NCBI RefSeq assembly: GCF_900115075.1
Contig: NZ_FOVG01000005.1
Coordinates: 62,001 to 126,000 of the forward strand
DNA length: 64,000 nucleotides
Source: Candidatus Pantoea varia
GTDB taxonomy: Bacteria > Pseudomonadota > Gammaproteobacteria > Enterobacterales > Enterobacteriaceae
Reading direction: 5' to 3'
This document shows, piece after piece, positions 45,379 to 53,537 of this stretch. Within the stretch, counting starts at the first letter, position 1, and the number at the start of each line of letters is the position of its first letter. The notes under the pieces are model-generated. The model saw nothing but the letters and a program-made list of their open reading frames with translations. It was not told where the DNA came from and did not search any database. The position numbers and the translations under genes are program-made.

Positions 45379-47486
45379 GCCGCGCCATCCTCTTTCGCTG
45401 CCGCGGCAACCGGGTCGACTTTTTTACGTTTATCGTGGCGGCCTTTCCAGGTCAGCCAGAACAGCTCAAATACGGTACGGATAATGGTGCCCAGCGAAAT
45501 CAGCGGGTTGTCCTGCTTATACTCCGGCTGAATCCAGGCATCGGCACGCGCCAGCACCACCCGCACCAGTTCGCGACGGCGCGCCAGCGGCATCGCCTCA
45601 AAGCGCAGACGGATGCTCTCCTCATCACCGGAAATCTTACTTACCGGGATGGTGATCGCGCCGGATTTCAGCAGCAGATCAATCTCTTCAATCTCATCCG
45701 TTTCATGACGTCCATCCGGCGTATCGAGCTGCGCGCCCCCCATCGAAAGGTTGCTGGTCTGAGTGCGCGATGAAATGCCGCTGGCGTAGTGAATAATCGC
45801 CGGAATTTGCACTTCAACGCGGATGGTTTTACGCACCTGCTTGGTTTCGCGCGCCACGGCAATCGCCGCCATCAGAATGATCAGGCTGAAGATCGCCCAG
45901 CCGACGTTGAGCGCGATAACGTAAGGATCGACGCCAAAGTAGTCATGCATCACGGCACGCACTACGCCCGCCACAATGCCAATGCCCAGCAGCAGCGCCA
46001 CAATCACGTGCGGACGTACGATGTGGAAATCGAAGAAGCCCTGATCCAGTACGCCGCCTTTGTCGGTCACGTTAAACTTGCCATGTTTCGGCGACAGCAG
46101 GGTCAGAATGGTCGGGATCACCAGATGGAAGCACATCACCGTCTCATAAATCTCACCCCAGAAGGTGTAACGGAAACGGCCATTCATGCGTGAGTTTACG
46201 TAGAGCGACATCACCAGGTGCGGCAGCACATAGGCAAAAATCAGCGACGCCGACGAGTGAATAATATTCAGGTTAAACAGCAGGTAAGCCAGCGGCGCGG
46301 TCAGGAAGGCGACGCGCGGCAGGCCGAACTGGAAGTGCAGCATGGCGTTGAGATAGCAAAGACGCTGCTGCCACTTCAGGCCACGACCAAACAGCGGGTT
46401 ATCGACGCGGAAAATCTGCGTCATACCTCGCGCCCAGCGGGTTCGCTGAATAATATGCAGGCCCAGACGCTCGGTCGCCAGACCGGCAGCCAGCGGGATC
46501 GACAAAAAGGCTGAACCCCAGCCCAGGCGCTGCATTTTCAGGGCGGTGTGCGCATCTTCGGTCACGGTCTCAACGGCAAAGCCACCAATCTCTTCCAGCG
46601 CGGAACGACGGATTACCGCACAGGATCCACAGAAGAAAGTGGCGTTCCAGTTGTCGTTACCCTGTTGCACCGGGCCATAAAACAGCGAGCCCTCATTAGG
46701 AATGCTGCGGGCGGCGCGCAGGTTACGCTCAAAGGGATCGGGAGAATAGAAGTAGTGCGGCGTCTGCAGCAGCGCCAGCTTCGGATCTTTCAGGAACGGC
46801 CCCACCGTCGCCTGCAGGAAGGTGCGGGTCGCCACGTGGTCGCAGTCAAAGATGCAAATCAGCTCACCCTTGGTGATTTTCATCGCATGATTGAGGTTAC
46901 CGGCTTTGGCATGTTTGTTGTCGTCGCGGGTGATGTACCCTACCCCGACATCGGCCGCAAAGCGGGCAAATTCGCTGCGCTTGCCATCATCCAGCAGATA
47001 GACCCTGACTTTGTCGCGTGGGTAGTCGATACACTGTGCCGCCAGTACGGTGTCGCGCACCACATCCAGACTTTCATTATAGGAAGGCACATAAATATCG
47101 ACCGTCGGCCACAGACGGGTATCGTCCGGCAAGGGTTCAATGGTGCGCTTTAAAGGCCAGGTGGTTTGCAGGAAGCCGAGAATTAAGATCAGCCAGACGT
47201 AAAGCTCCGCCAGATATAAGCCAATCCCTAAAATAGCCTCAACTTCAGAATTAAAGTGCAGCGTCTCAGTGGTGCGCCACCAGATATAGCGGCTGGACAT
47301 CAGTGCAGAGAGGATCACCATCACCACGGTTATTTTGCGGCTCTTGCTGAAACCCAATAAAAACATCATGCCAATGCTGATCAGACCAAAAATATACTGT
47401 TTCTGGCTGTCCATCGGCGTAATGATGATTACCGCCGCAACGGGTGCAAGCACCAGCAGCAGCAGGTAAAACCCGATTTTACTCAT
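45375..47486 (-). CDS. bcsA: Cellulose synthase catalytic subunit BcsA, type I operon
   Basis: This is the second glucan polymerase, 703 residues. It lacks the roughly 150-residue N-terminal extension of its type II counterpart. The GT-2 motifs are intact: VDIYVPSYNE (128-137), DD165-166, D213xD215, TED308-310, and Q346RTRW. The PilZ domain has R551KTIR555 and N578LSMGG, so c-di-GMP control is expected here too. The N-terminus starts with membrane helices straight away (MSKIGFYLLLLVLAPVAAVIII). It follows bcsQ after 48 bases and overlaps bcsB. Both BcsA copies look functional, so the cell could run two cellulose synthases at once. Confidence 0.97.
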   Translation of the reverse strand: MSKIGFYLLLLVLAPVAAVIIITPMDSQKQYIFGLISIGMMFLLGFSKSRKITVVMVILSALMSSRYIWWRTTETLHFNSEVEAILGIGLYLAELYVWLILILGFLQTTWPLKRTIEPLPDDTRLWPTVDIYVPSYNESLDVVRDTVLAAQCIDYPRDKVRVYLLDDGKRSEFARFAADVGVGYITRDDNKHAKAGNLNHAMKITKGELICIFDCDHVATRTFLQATVGPFLKDPKLALLQTPHYFYSPDPFERNLRAARSIPNEGSLFYGPVQQGNDNWNATFFCGSCAVIRRSALEEIGGFAVETVTEDAHTALKMQRLGWGSAFLSIPLAAGLATERLGLHIIQRTRWARGMTQIFRVDNPLFGRGLKWQQRLCYLNAMLHFQFGLPRVAFLTAPLAYLLFNLNIIHSSASLIFAYVLPHLVMSLYVNSRMNGRFRYTFWGEIYETVMCFHLVIPTILTLLSPKHGKFNVTDKGGVLDQGFFDFHIVRPHVIVALLLGIGIVAGVVRAVMHDYFGVDPYVIALNVGWAIFSLIILMAAIAVARETKQVRKTIRVEVQIPAIIHYASGISSRTQTSNLSMGGAQLDTPDGRHETDEIEEIDLLLKSGAITIPVSKISGDEESIRLRFEAMPLARRRELVRVVLARADAWIQPEYKQDNPLISLGTIIRTVFELFWLTWKGRHDKRKKVDPVAAAAKEDGAA

Positions 47487-47534
47487 GATTCACCCTGAGA
47501 AGAGCTGTGTAATTCAGTCGCCTGCGGAAGCCGA

Positions 47535-48338
47535 CTAAAAATGATTGGTGCGGATGGGGGCCTGAACTTCGCCATTACCCACGGTGATATTCAGAATACT
47601 GCTGACGCGTTTCGCGATCAGTTCAATATCAAATGCCGCAGCAGAGGCGGGGCTGAAATCGTAAACAGACTGCTGGGAAGCGTTGGCTTCACCCACGCTT
47701 TCATCACGGTGAACCACGCCCAGTAAGTTATCGCCCAGACGCTGCTGCATAAACGCGGTGACATCGCGATTGATATTCCGGCGGTTGTCACACTGGTTCA
47801 GAATAAAGTAGTGACCCTGCTTATTATTGAGCGGTTTACCGGTCATCCGGTTCTCTTCAATCTGCGGTAATAACGACACAGACGCCGTATCCGCTAACAT
47901 CACCACTAAATGCATATCGGCCAGCGCCGTCATTGCTTTAAGGGCAGGGCCGGGGCCAGGCGGAAAATCAGCCACAATCACCAGGCCGGGATAATTGAGC
48001 ACCGTATCCAGACCGCGCTTGATAAAGTGGGGATCTTTCATCAGGTTCTCTTCGAACCGTTCGCGCTGCGGCTCCGTGACGTCGCCATAGGGCAGAACAA
48101 AGATATTGCCGCCGGTGGTGAGAATCGACTGACTCCAGTCCGCCTGCTCTTCTGAGCGAGCCACAAATCCACGGCCATCATGAAGGGGCACGCCAAAGTG
48201 AAGACGTAGTGCATTCTGCACATCAAAATCGATGGCCAGAACTTTGCTACCGGAACGCGCCAGACTCCAGGCCAGATTTGCCGCCAGCGTGGTTTTCCCC
48301 ACGCCTCCCTTCGGCGAGCACACACAAACTAACGGCAT
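47535..48338 (-). CDS. bcsQ: ParA/MinD-like ATPase BcsQ with canonical P-loop, type I operon
   Basis: This is a SIMIBI-class ATPase of 267 residues in the type I cellulose operon. It begins MPLVCVCSPKGGVGKTTLAANLAWSLA, which carries the complete deviant Walker A of ParA/MinD proteins (KGGVGKTT, residues 10-17). VLAIDFDVQNALRLHFG and VIVADFPPGPGPALKAMTAL supply switch regions. Unlike the type II BcsQ here, all nucleotide-binding lysines are present, so ATP-driven dimerisation and possibly polar positioning are plausible. It overlaps bcsO by 10 bases upstream. Homologues of this branch are also called YhjQ-like or bcsQ. Confidence 0.9.
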   Translation of the reverse strand: MPLVCVCSPKGGVGKTTLAANLAWSLARSGSKVLAIDFDVQNALRLHFGVPLHDGRGFVARSEEQADWSQSILTTGGNIFVLPYGDVTEPQRERFEENLMKDPHFIKRGLDTVLNYPGLVIVADFPPGPGPALKAMTALADMHLVVMLADTASVSLLPQIEENRMTGKPLNNKQGHYFILNQCDNRRNINRDVTAFMQQRLGDNLLGVVHRDESVGEANASQQSVYDFSPASAAAFDIELIAKRVSSILNITVGNGEVQAPIRTNHF

Positions 48339-48904
48339 AGCGCAATCTTCTCCAGTAGCGGTTTGAGTAAGGTTTCTTTCGGCAGAGTCATATCGCGCGA
48401 GCGGAACAGCGCACCAAACCGTCCCGGCTCAGAATGGGAGTCGGTGGGCGGAATAACCGGCTGGAGATCCGCCACCGTGGCGGGCCGGACGGGCTCAGCA
48501 CGCGGTGAAAGCGCCGCCACGTTTTGTTGTGGCGACGGCGGGAAAAGTGACGAAGGGCCGCGCTCAGCCGGGCTGGCTGCTGGCAGGTTGCTGCCCGACA
48601 GGCTATCGAGAATCGAACTGCGGGCAGGCATGGCCGGTTGCACACTCAGTGTAGCGTGCCGTGCCGGTGCCTCAGGCGGTGGAGACGTGAACTCATCACC
48701 GCGCAGCGGCTGAGGTTGCGGCAGGTCAATACGCTGGCCGCTACCTAATGGCGTCTGTTGTTCATCTTTCGCCAGCTGGCGAATCAATGCCCATTTACTG
48801 TGTTCCGCCGCTTCCTGCGTCTGGCCAGACATATCTTTAAAGTCGATGTCGAGCGTTTGCGTTTTCTCTTTAAAACGCTGCAAATCATCGTAATTATTCT
48901 TCAT
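48329..48904 (-). CDS. bcsO: Proline-rich cellulose operon protein BcsO
   Basis: This is the first gene of the type I operon and encodes a 191-residue cytoplasmic protein. I place the start at 48904 (MKNNYDDLQRFKEK); the frame is open 16 codons further up. The N-terminal 45 residues are charged and helical. The middle (about 50-150) is Pro/Ser/Ala-rich and probably disordered, for example PQPQPLRGDEFTSPPPEAPA. The C-terminus, LFRSRDMTLPKETLLKPLLEKIA, is again helical. Position and composition fit BcsO, found with bcsD in type I enterobacterial operons and proposed to act as a proline-rich partner of BcsD. It has no enzymatic motif. Confidence 0.78.
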   Translation of the reverse strand: MKNNYDDLQRFKEKTQTLDIDFKDMSGQTQEAAEHSKWALIRQLAKDEQQTPLGSGQRIDLPQPQPLRGDEFTSPPPEAPARHATLSVQPAMPARSSILDSLSGSNLPAASPAERGPSSLFPPSPQQNVAALSPRAEPVRPATVADLQPVIPPTDSHSEPGRFGALFRSRDMTLPKETLLKPLLEKIALCR

Positions 48905-49373
48905 TGGCCGTGGCCTGCAACAAGGGGCGAATTTTCCTGGAATATAGCACATCCCTTTAATATGAGTCAGAAAAATCTGATTACAAAAAAAGCAGATTCA
49001 ATAAAATTGTTTAATCATAAAGATCGACTCAGAGCCAAAAAAAGCCACTTCAGGGTCAAAAACTCTGATTATTAATAAGTACTGTTTAAGTTAAATTGGT
49101 TAGCACTCTTTTAATATTTTTTAAGAAAATGCCGCTCTGTCAACCACTGGCCCAGCCAGGCTGACGCATAAATCTGGTGTATTTAACAGAAATCAGGCTG
49201 CCGCAGGTGCAGAAAAAAGCTGAGTTCTGCCGTAAGGCATTGATGGCATTTATCTTTTACCGCTGCAAATATCGTCAGAAAAAAACAGGTTAAAAGGGTT
49301 AACGTAAAAAGAGAGGGAATAACCAGGGAGTAATCGCTGTTGTGCCAGCGGTGCGGCCTGCCACTGAATTGAG
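48905..49373. promoter_or_regulatory. AT-rich intergenic region upstream of the type I bcs operon
   Basis: This 469-bp interval separates bcsO (starts here, minus strand) from the 3' end of the dpp operon. The part next to bcsO (about 48950-49130) is strongly AT-rich with several A and T runs, unlike the GC-rich genes around it. This is a plausible place for the promoter and H-NS-type silencing of bcsOQABCDZ. I see no convincing ORF, RNA gene or clear -35/-10 pair in it. Small frames here are not supported. Confidence 0.45.
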
Positions 49374-49401
49374 ATAAAAAAAGGCTCCAGAAAGGAGCCT
49401 T
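49374..49401 (-). terminator. Rho-independent terminator of the dpp operon
   Basis: On the minus strand AAGGCTCC, loop TTTCT and GGAGCCTT form an 8-bp stem followed by further T residues (seven T in all). It lies 23 bases after the dppF stop. Confidence 0.9.
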
Positions 49402-49423
49402 CGGCTGGGGGCCTGGTGATTGC

Positions 49424-50446
49424 TCAGCTGACTTTTTCTGCCACACCCACTGGCTGATTCTCATCCTGATCAACCGCGAAGCAGGCAATCTCCTGCCCGC
49501 CGTAGTTTTTCAGCTTCGGCTGCAACTGCACACAGGTGCTAAAACGTCGATGGCAGCGGGCATTAAAGGCGCAGCCCGGCGGCGGATTGAGCGGGCTTGG
49601 CAGCTCGCCGGTCAGCTTAATACGCTCACGGCGGTCGTCAGGGTTAAGACGCGGGGTCGCCGATAGCAAGGCCTGGGTATAAGGATGGCGCGGGTTGGCA
49701 AAAATCGCCTCTTTGCTGCCCTTCTCTACGCAACGGCCGAGATACATCACCATCACCTCATCGGCAATGTGTTCCACCACCGATAAATCGTGCGAGATGA
49801 AGACGTAAGAGAGCCCCATATCCTGCTGCAGATCCATCATCAGGTTAAGCACCTGGGCACGCACCGACACGTCGAGCGCCGAAACCGGCTCATCGGCAAT
49901 CAGGACGTCCGGATCGAGCATCAGCCCGCGCGCGATAGCGATACGCTGACGCTGGCCGCCTGAGAACATGTGTGGGTAACGGTCATAGTGCTCGGTTTTC
50001 AGGCCGACTTTCGCCATCATCTCCAGCGTCTTCTCGCGGCGTTCCGCGCGGGTCAGCTGGGTATTGATCACCAGCGGCTCTTCCAGAATCTGGCTCACTT
50101 TTTTGCGCGGATTGAGTGAACCGTACGGGTTCTGAAACACGATCTGGATTTTCTGACGGCGCAGCTTCTGCGCCTGGGGATCGTGTTTCAGCAGATCCTG
50201 ACCGTGCCAGTAAAGCTGCCCTTCGGTCGGGGTCTCAATCATCGTCAGCAGGCGGCCCAGTGTGGATTTACCACAGCCTGACTCGCCTACGACGGCCAGC
50301 GTTTTGCCGCGCTCCAGATTAAAAGAGACGCCATCCAGCGCTTTGACCAGACGCTCCTGACCAAACAGCCCCTTCTTCACCGGGTAGTGCTTCCTGAGAT
50401 CAATCGCCTGCAGCAGGAACTGATCTTTCGTGATTTCATGACTCAT
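49424..50446 (-). CDS. dppF: Dipeptide ABC transporter ATPase DppF
   Basis: DppF is one of the two cytoplasmic ATPases of the dipeptide (and heme) importer. I start it at the ATG 50446, giving 340 residues and the E. coli-like N-terminus [18 protein letters not shown]. The frame stays open upstream, but that part reads against dppD. Motifs are [15 protein letters not shown] (Walker A), [14 protein letters not shown] (Q-loop), [15 protein letters not shown] (signature) and [14 protein letters not shown] (Walker B). The oligopeptide-transporter C-terminal domain has clustered cysteines in [15 protein letters not shown]. It overlaps the dppD end by 11 bases and is last in the operon. Confidence 0.95.
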   Translation of the reverse strand: MSHEITKDQFLLQAIDLRKHYPVKKGLFGQERLVKALDGVSFNLERGKTLAVVGESGCGKSTLGRLLTMIETPTEGQLYWHGQDLLKHDPQAQKLRRQKIQIVFQNPYGSLNPRKKVSQILEEPLVINTQLTRAERREKTLEMMAKVGLKTEHYDRYPHMFSGGQRQRIAIARGLMLDPDVLIADEPVSALDVSVRAQVLNLMMDLQQDMGLSYVFISHDLSVVEHIADEVMVMYLGRCVEKGSKEAIFANPRHPYTQALLSATPRLNPDDRRERIKLTGELPSPLNPPPGCAFNARCHRRFSTCVQLQPKLKNYGGQEIACFAVDQDENQPVGVAEKVS

Positions 50447-51422
50447 AAGTGGGTCTCCCGGCATCGTCCAGCGGATAGTGACACTTGGACTGGCGTCCTG
50501 GAATGGTGCGCAATTCAGGTTCTTCCTGACGACAAAGGTCGGTCGCATAAGGGCAGCGTGGATTAAGCAGACAGCCAATCGGGCGATCATACTTGCCCGG
50601 CACCACGCCCGGCAGTGAGGCCAGACGGGCTTTGTCTGCCGCAAACTCCGGTAACGCGCGCAGCAGCGCCTGCGTATAAGGATGGCGCGGCGCTTTAAAG
50701 ATATCGGTCGCTTTGCCGCTCTCCACCACCTGACCGGCATACATCACGATAATGTGGTGCGCCGCTTCTGCCACTAACGCCAGATCGTGCGTAATCAGGA
50801 TCAGCGCCATGTTCTCCTGCCGCTGCAACTCCAGCAGCAGTTCGATGATCTGCGCCTGAATGGTCACGTCGAGCGCCGTGGTCGGTTCATCGGCGATTAA
50901 CAGCTTTGGCCGGCAGGCGATCGCCATGGCAATCATCACACGCTGGCTCATGCCGCCCGACAACTGGTGCGGATAGACATCGAGCCGTGACGCAGGATCG
51001 GGAATACCGACCTGATTCAGCAGGTCGATAGCCCGCTGACGCCGGGTGCGTTTATTACCACCCTGATGCACCTTGATCGCTTCCATGATCTGGAAACCTA
51101 CGGTGTAGCAGGGGTTCAGGCTGGTCATCGGATCCTGAAAAATCATCGCCACTTCAGCGCCTACCAGCTGGCGGCGCTCGCGTTCAGAAATGTTCTGCAG
51201 ATCGCGCTGGTTAAACTCCAGCTTTTCAGCCATCACTTTGCCGGGGAAATCGATCAGCCCCATGATCGCCAGTGAACTCACTGATTTACCGGAGCCGGAC
51301 TCGCCCACGATACCCACGACCTGGCCCTGCTCAACCTGATAACTGATGCGGTCAACCGCGCGGAACGGTGCTTTATCGTCGCCGAAATGCACCGATAGTT
51401 TGTCTACATTTAATAACGCCAT
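50436..51422 (-). CDS. dppD: Dipeptide ABC transporter ATPase DppD
   Basis: DppD is the other ATPase subunit of the Dpp importer, 328 residues. It shows [20 protein letters not shown] (Walker A), [14 protein letters not shown] (Q-loop), [16 protein letters not shown] (signature) and [16 protein letters not shown] (Walker B). The oligopeptide-type C-terminal extension holds [14 protein letters not shown], a cysteine cluster conserved in this family. It follows dppC after 12 bases and overlaps dppF. Length and sequence are close to E. coli DppD. Confidence 0.96.
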   Translation of the reverse strand: MALLNVDKLSVHFGDDKAPFRAVDRISYQVEQGQVVGIVGESGSGKSVSSLAIMGLIDFPGKVMAEKLEFNQRDLQNISERERRQLVGAEVAMIFQDPMTSLNPCYTVGFQIMEAIKVHQGGNKRTRRQRAIDLLNQVGIPDPASRLDVYPHQLSGGMSQRVMIAMAIACRPKLLIADEPTTALDVTIQAQIIELLLELQRQENMALILITHDLALVAEAAHHIIVMYAGQVVESGKATDIFKAPRHPYTQALLRALPEFAADKARLASLPGVVPGKYDRPIGCLLNPRCPYATDLCRQEEPELRTIPGRQSKCHYPLDDAGRPTYES

Positions 51423-51434
51423 CTCGGTGCCTCT

Positions 51435-52337
51435 TTACTGCTTGAGTTTCGGGTCGAGTGCATCACGCAAACCATCGCCCATCAGGTTAAATGCCAGCAC
51501 GGTAAGCAGAATGACCAATCCAGGGAAGGTCACAACCCACCAGGCACTTTGCGCATACTGCAGAACGTCGGAGAGCATGGTGCCCCACTCCGGCGTTGGT
51601 GGTTGCGCACCCATACCGAGAAAGCCCAACGCCGCCATATCAAGAATGGCGTTGGAGAAACCTAATGACGCCTGCACGATGAGCGGTGCAAGGCAGTTAG
51701 GCAGAATATTCACAAACATCTGGCGCAGCATACCGGCACCGGCCACGCCGGAAGCGGTCACATAGTCGCGGTTCACTTCCACCAGCACCGCCGCGCGGGT
51801 CAGACGGATATAGTGCGGCAGTGCCACAAAGGTCAGCGCGATGGAGGCGTTAACGATTGAGGGCCCAAAGATAGCGACCAGCACCAGAGCCAGCAGCAGA
51901 CTAGGCAGCGCCAGCATGATATCGACCACACGCATGATGATGGCATCGACCACGCCGCCGAGATAACCCGCCAGCAGGCCAAATATCACGCCGAAAATCA
52001 GTGACAGCACCACCACCAGACAACCCACCAGCAGCGACAGCCGCGCACCGTACATCAGACGCGACAGCACATCGCGGCCTACATCGTCAGTGCCCAGAAT
52101 GTAGCTCCAGTTTCCGCCTTCCTGCCAGACCGGCGGATGCAGCAGCGCATCGCGGAACTGCTCAGCAGGCGCATGCGGGGCCAGCACATCGGCAAAAATG
52201 GCGCACAGCAACACAATGATGATGTAGACGAGGCCCACGACGGCGCCTTTGTTACGTTTAAAGTAGTGCCAGAATTCCTGAAACGGGGTCATCGGCTTGG
52301 GTGCAACGGTAACGCTGCCGGGATCAACAACAGACAT
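51435..52337 (-). CDS. dppC: Dipeptide ABC transporter permease DppC
   Basis: DppC is an inner-membrane permease subunit, 300 residues, with six membrane helices. A long cytoplasmic N-terminus (about 1-33) leads to the first helix (GAVVGLVYIIIVLLCAIFADV). The EAA-loop that contacts the ATPases lies in YVTASGVAGAGMLRQMFVNILPNCLAPLIV. It forms a heterodimer with DppB. It starts 9 bases after the dppB stop and is followed by dppD after 12 bases. Confidence 0.96.
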   Translation of the reverse strand: MSVVDPGSVTVAPKPMTPFQEFWHYFKRNKGAVVGLVYIIIVLLCAIFADVLAPHAPAEQFRDALLHPPVWQEGGNWSYILGTDDVGRDVLSRLMYGARLSLLVGCLVVVLSLIFGVIFGLLAGYLGGVVDAIIMRVVDIMLALPSLLLALVLVAIFGPSIVNASIALTFVALPHYIRLTRAAVLVEVNRDYVTASGVAGAGMLRQMFVNILPNCLAPLIVQASLGFSNAILDMAALGFLGMGAQPPTPEWGTMLSDVLQYAQSAWWVVTFPGLVILLTVLAFNLMGDGLRDALDPKLKQ

Positions 52338-52346
52338 GATGCCCCC

Positions 52347-53366
52347 TTATTTCTTGTGACGTATGCGCGGGTTAACCACGCCATACAGCAGATCAACCAG
52401 CAGGTTGACCACAATAATCAGTACTGCCGTCAGCAGCACACCGCCCTGCACCACCGGATAGTCACGGCGCTGCAACGCTTCAATCAGCCAGCGACCCAGG
52501 CCCGGCCACGAGAAGATGGTTTCGGTCAGAATCGCTCCAGCCAGCAACGTGCCGACCTGCAGGCCGATCACCGTGACCACCGGCAGCATGGCATTTCGCA
52601 GCGCATGCACCACGATGACGCGCATGCGCGTCAGGCCTTTGGCGCGCGCCGTACGGATGTAATCTTCACCCAGCACTTCAAGCATCGCCGATCGCGTCAT
52701 ACGCACAATTACCGCCAGCGGAATGGTGCCCAGCACGATGGCAGGCAGAATCATGTGCATCACCGCATCGTGGAAGTCGCCCGGCTCACCCCAGAAGAAG
52801 GTGTCGATCAGCATAAAGCCGGTCAGCGGCATGGTGTCATCCAGGAAGACGGTATCGCCGACCCGCCCGGAAACGGGAGTCAGGTTGAAGTGAACCGAGA
52901 CCAGCATGATTAGCATGATGCCCCACCAGAAGATCGGCATGGAGTAGCCGGTCAGTGAGATACCCACAGCGGTGTGATCGAAAATTGAACCGCGCTTCAC
53001 CGCCGCCATGACCCCAACCGGGATACCAATGGCCACGGCAAAGATCATGGCGCAGATGCCGAGTTCCAGCGTCGCTTTGAAGCGCGGAACAAACTCATCC
53101 CAGACCGGGATGCGGCTCTTGAGTGAAATGCCCAGGTCGCCATGTAATACGCCGTTAATATAGTGCAGGTACTGTTTCCAGAGCGGCTGATCCAGACCTA
53201 ACAGCGCCATTAACTGTGCATGGCGTTCAGGAGAAATACCGCGTTCGCCCGCCATGATCAGTACCGGATCGCCGGGGATCATGTGAACAAATGCGAAGGT
53301 GAGTAATGTAATACCGATAAACGTTGGGATGACAAGGCCCAGACGTCGGAGTATGAACTGCAGCAT
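52347..53366 (-). CDS. dppB: Dipeptide ABC transporter permease DppB
   Basis: DppB is a permease subunit of 339 residues, the E. coli length. It begins MLQFILRRLGLVIPTFIGITLLTFAFVHMIPGDPV, the BPD-transport N-terminal signature. It has the EAA motif in YIRTARAKGLTRMRVIVVHALRNAMLPVV. Six helices are visible by hydrophobicity. It lies 171 bp after dppA, separated by a REP-like element and a GC-rich hairpin, so its expression is probably lower than that of dppA. Confidence 0.96.
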   Translation of the reverse strand: MLQFILRRLGLVIPTFIGITLLTFAFVHMIPGDPVLIMAGERGISPERHAQLMALLGLDQPLWKQYLHYINGVLHGDLGISLKSRIPVWDEFVPRFKATLELGICAMIFAVAIGIPVGVMAAVKRGSIFDHTAVGISLTGYSMPIFWWGIMLIMLVSVHFNLTPVSGRVGDTVFLDDTMPLTGFMLIDTFFWGEPGDFHDAVMHMILPAIVLGTIPLAVIVRMTRSAMLEVLGEDYIRTARAKGLTRMRVIVVHALRNAMLPVVTVIGLQVGTLLAGAILTETIFSWPGLGRWLIEALQRRDYPVVQGGVLLTAVLIIVVNLLVDLLYGVVNPRIRHKK

Positions 53367-53433
53367 ATTCCGGGTTCTCTCTTGTCCGCGCGACCGTCGC
53401 CGCGAGGGTAGTTATTGCTTACATCTGACGATC

Positions 53434-53474
53434 GGGTAGGCCCGACCGCGACGCAGACAGGCTGCGCCTCTACC
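53434..53474. repeat. REP-like imperfect palindrome between dppA and dppB
   Basis: GGGTAGG at the left and CTACC at the right bracket an inner GACGCAG-ACAGG-CTGCG stem. This resembles enterobacterial REP units in size, GC content and position inside an operon. Exact agreement with the E. coli REP consensus is only partial. Confidence 0.45.
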
Positions 53475-53494
53475 GTTTCCAGTAAAACAGGGAG

Positions 53495-53525
53495 ATAAAG
53501 CCGGGGCGACGCGCAGCCGCCCCGG
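53495..53525 (-). terminator. GC-rich hairpin after dppA, partial terminator or 3' stabiliser
   Basis: On the minus strand CCGGGGCG, a 9-base loop and CGCCCCGG form a perfect 8-bp stem, then CTTTATCT. It starts 12 bases after the dppA stop. It suits partial termination or 3'-end protection that keeps the binding protein in excess of the membrane subunits. Confidence 0.6.
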
Positions 53526-53537
53526 AAAAGGCGACAA

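Noticed and set aside
49183..49488. 101-codon minus-strand ORF across the dpp terminator
   Set aside because: It overlaps the dppF end in another frame and runs through the intrinsic terminator. It has no domain.
50447..50740. N-terminal extension of the dppF frame
   Set aside because: The extra 98 codons overlap dppD in another frame, are Arg/Trp/Cys-rich and unlike any ABC protein. The ATG at 50446 gives the normal DppF N-terminus.
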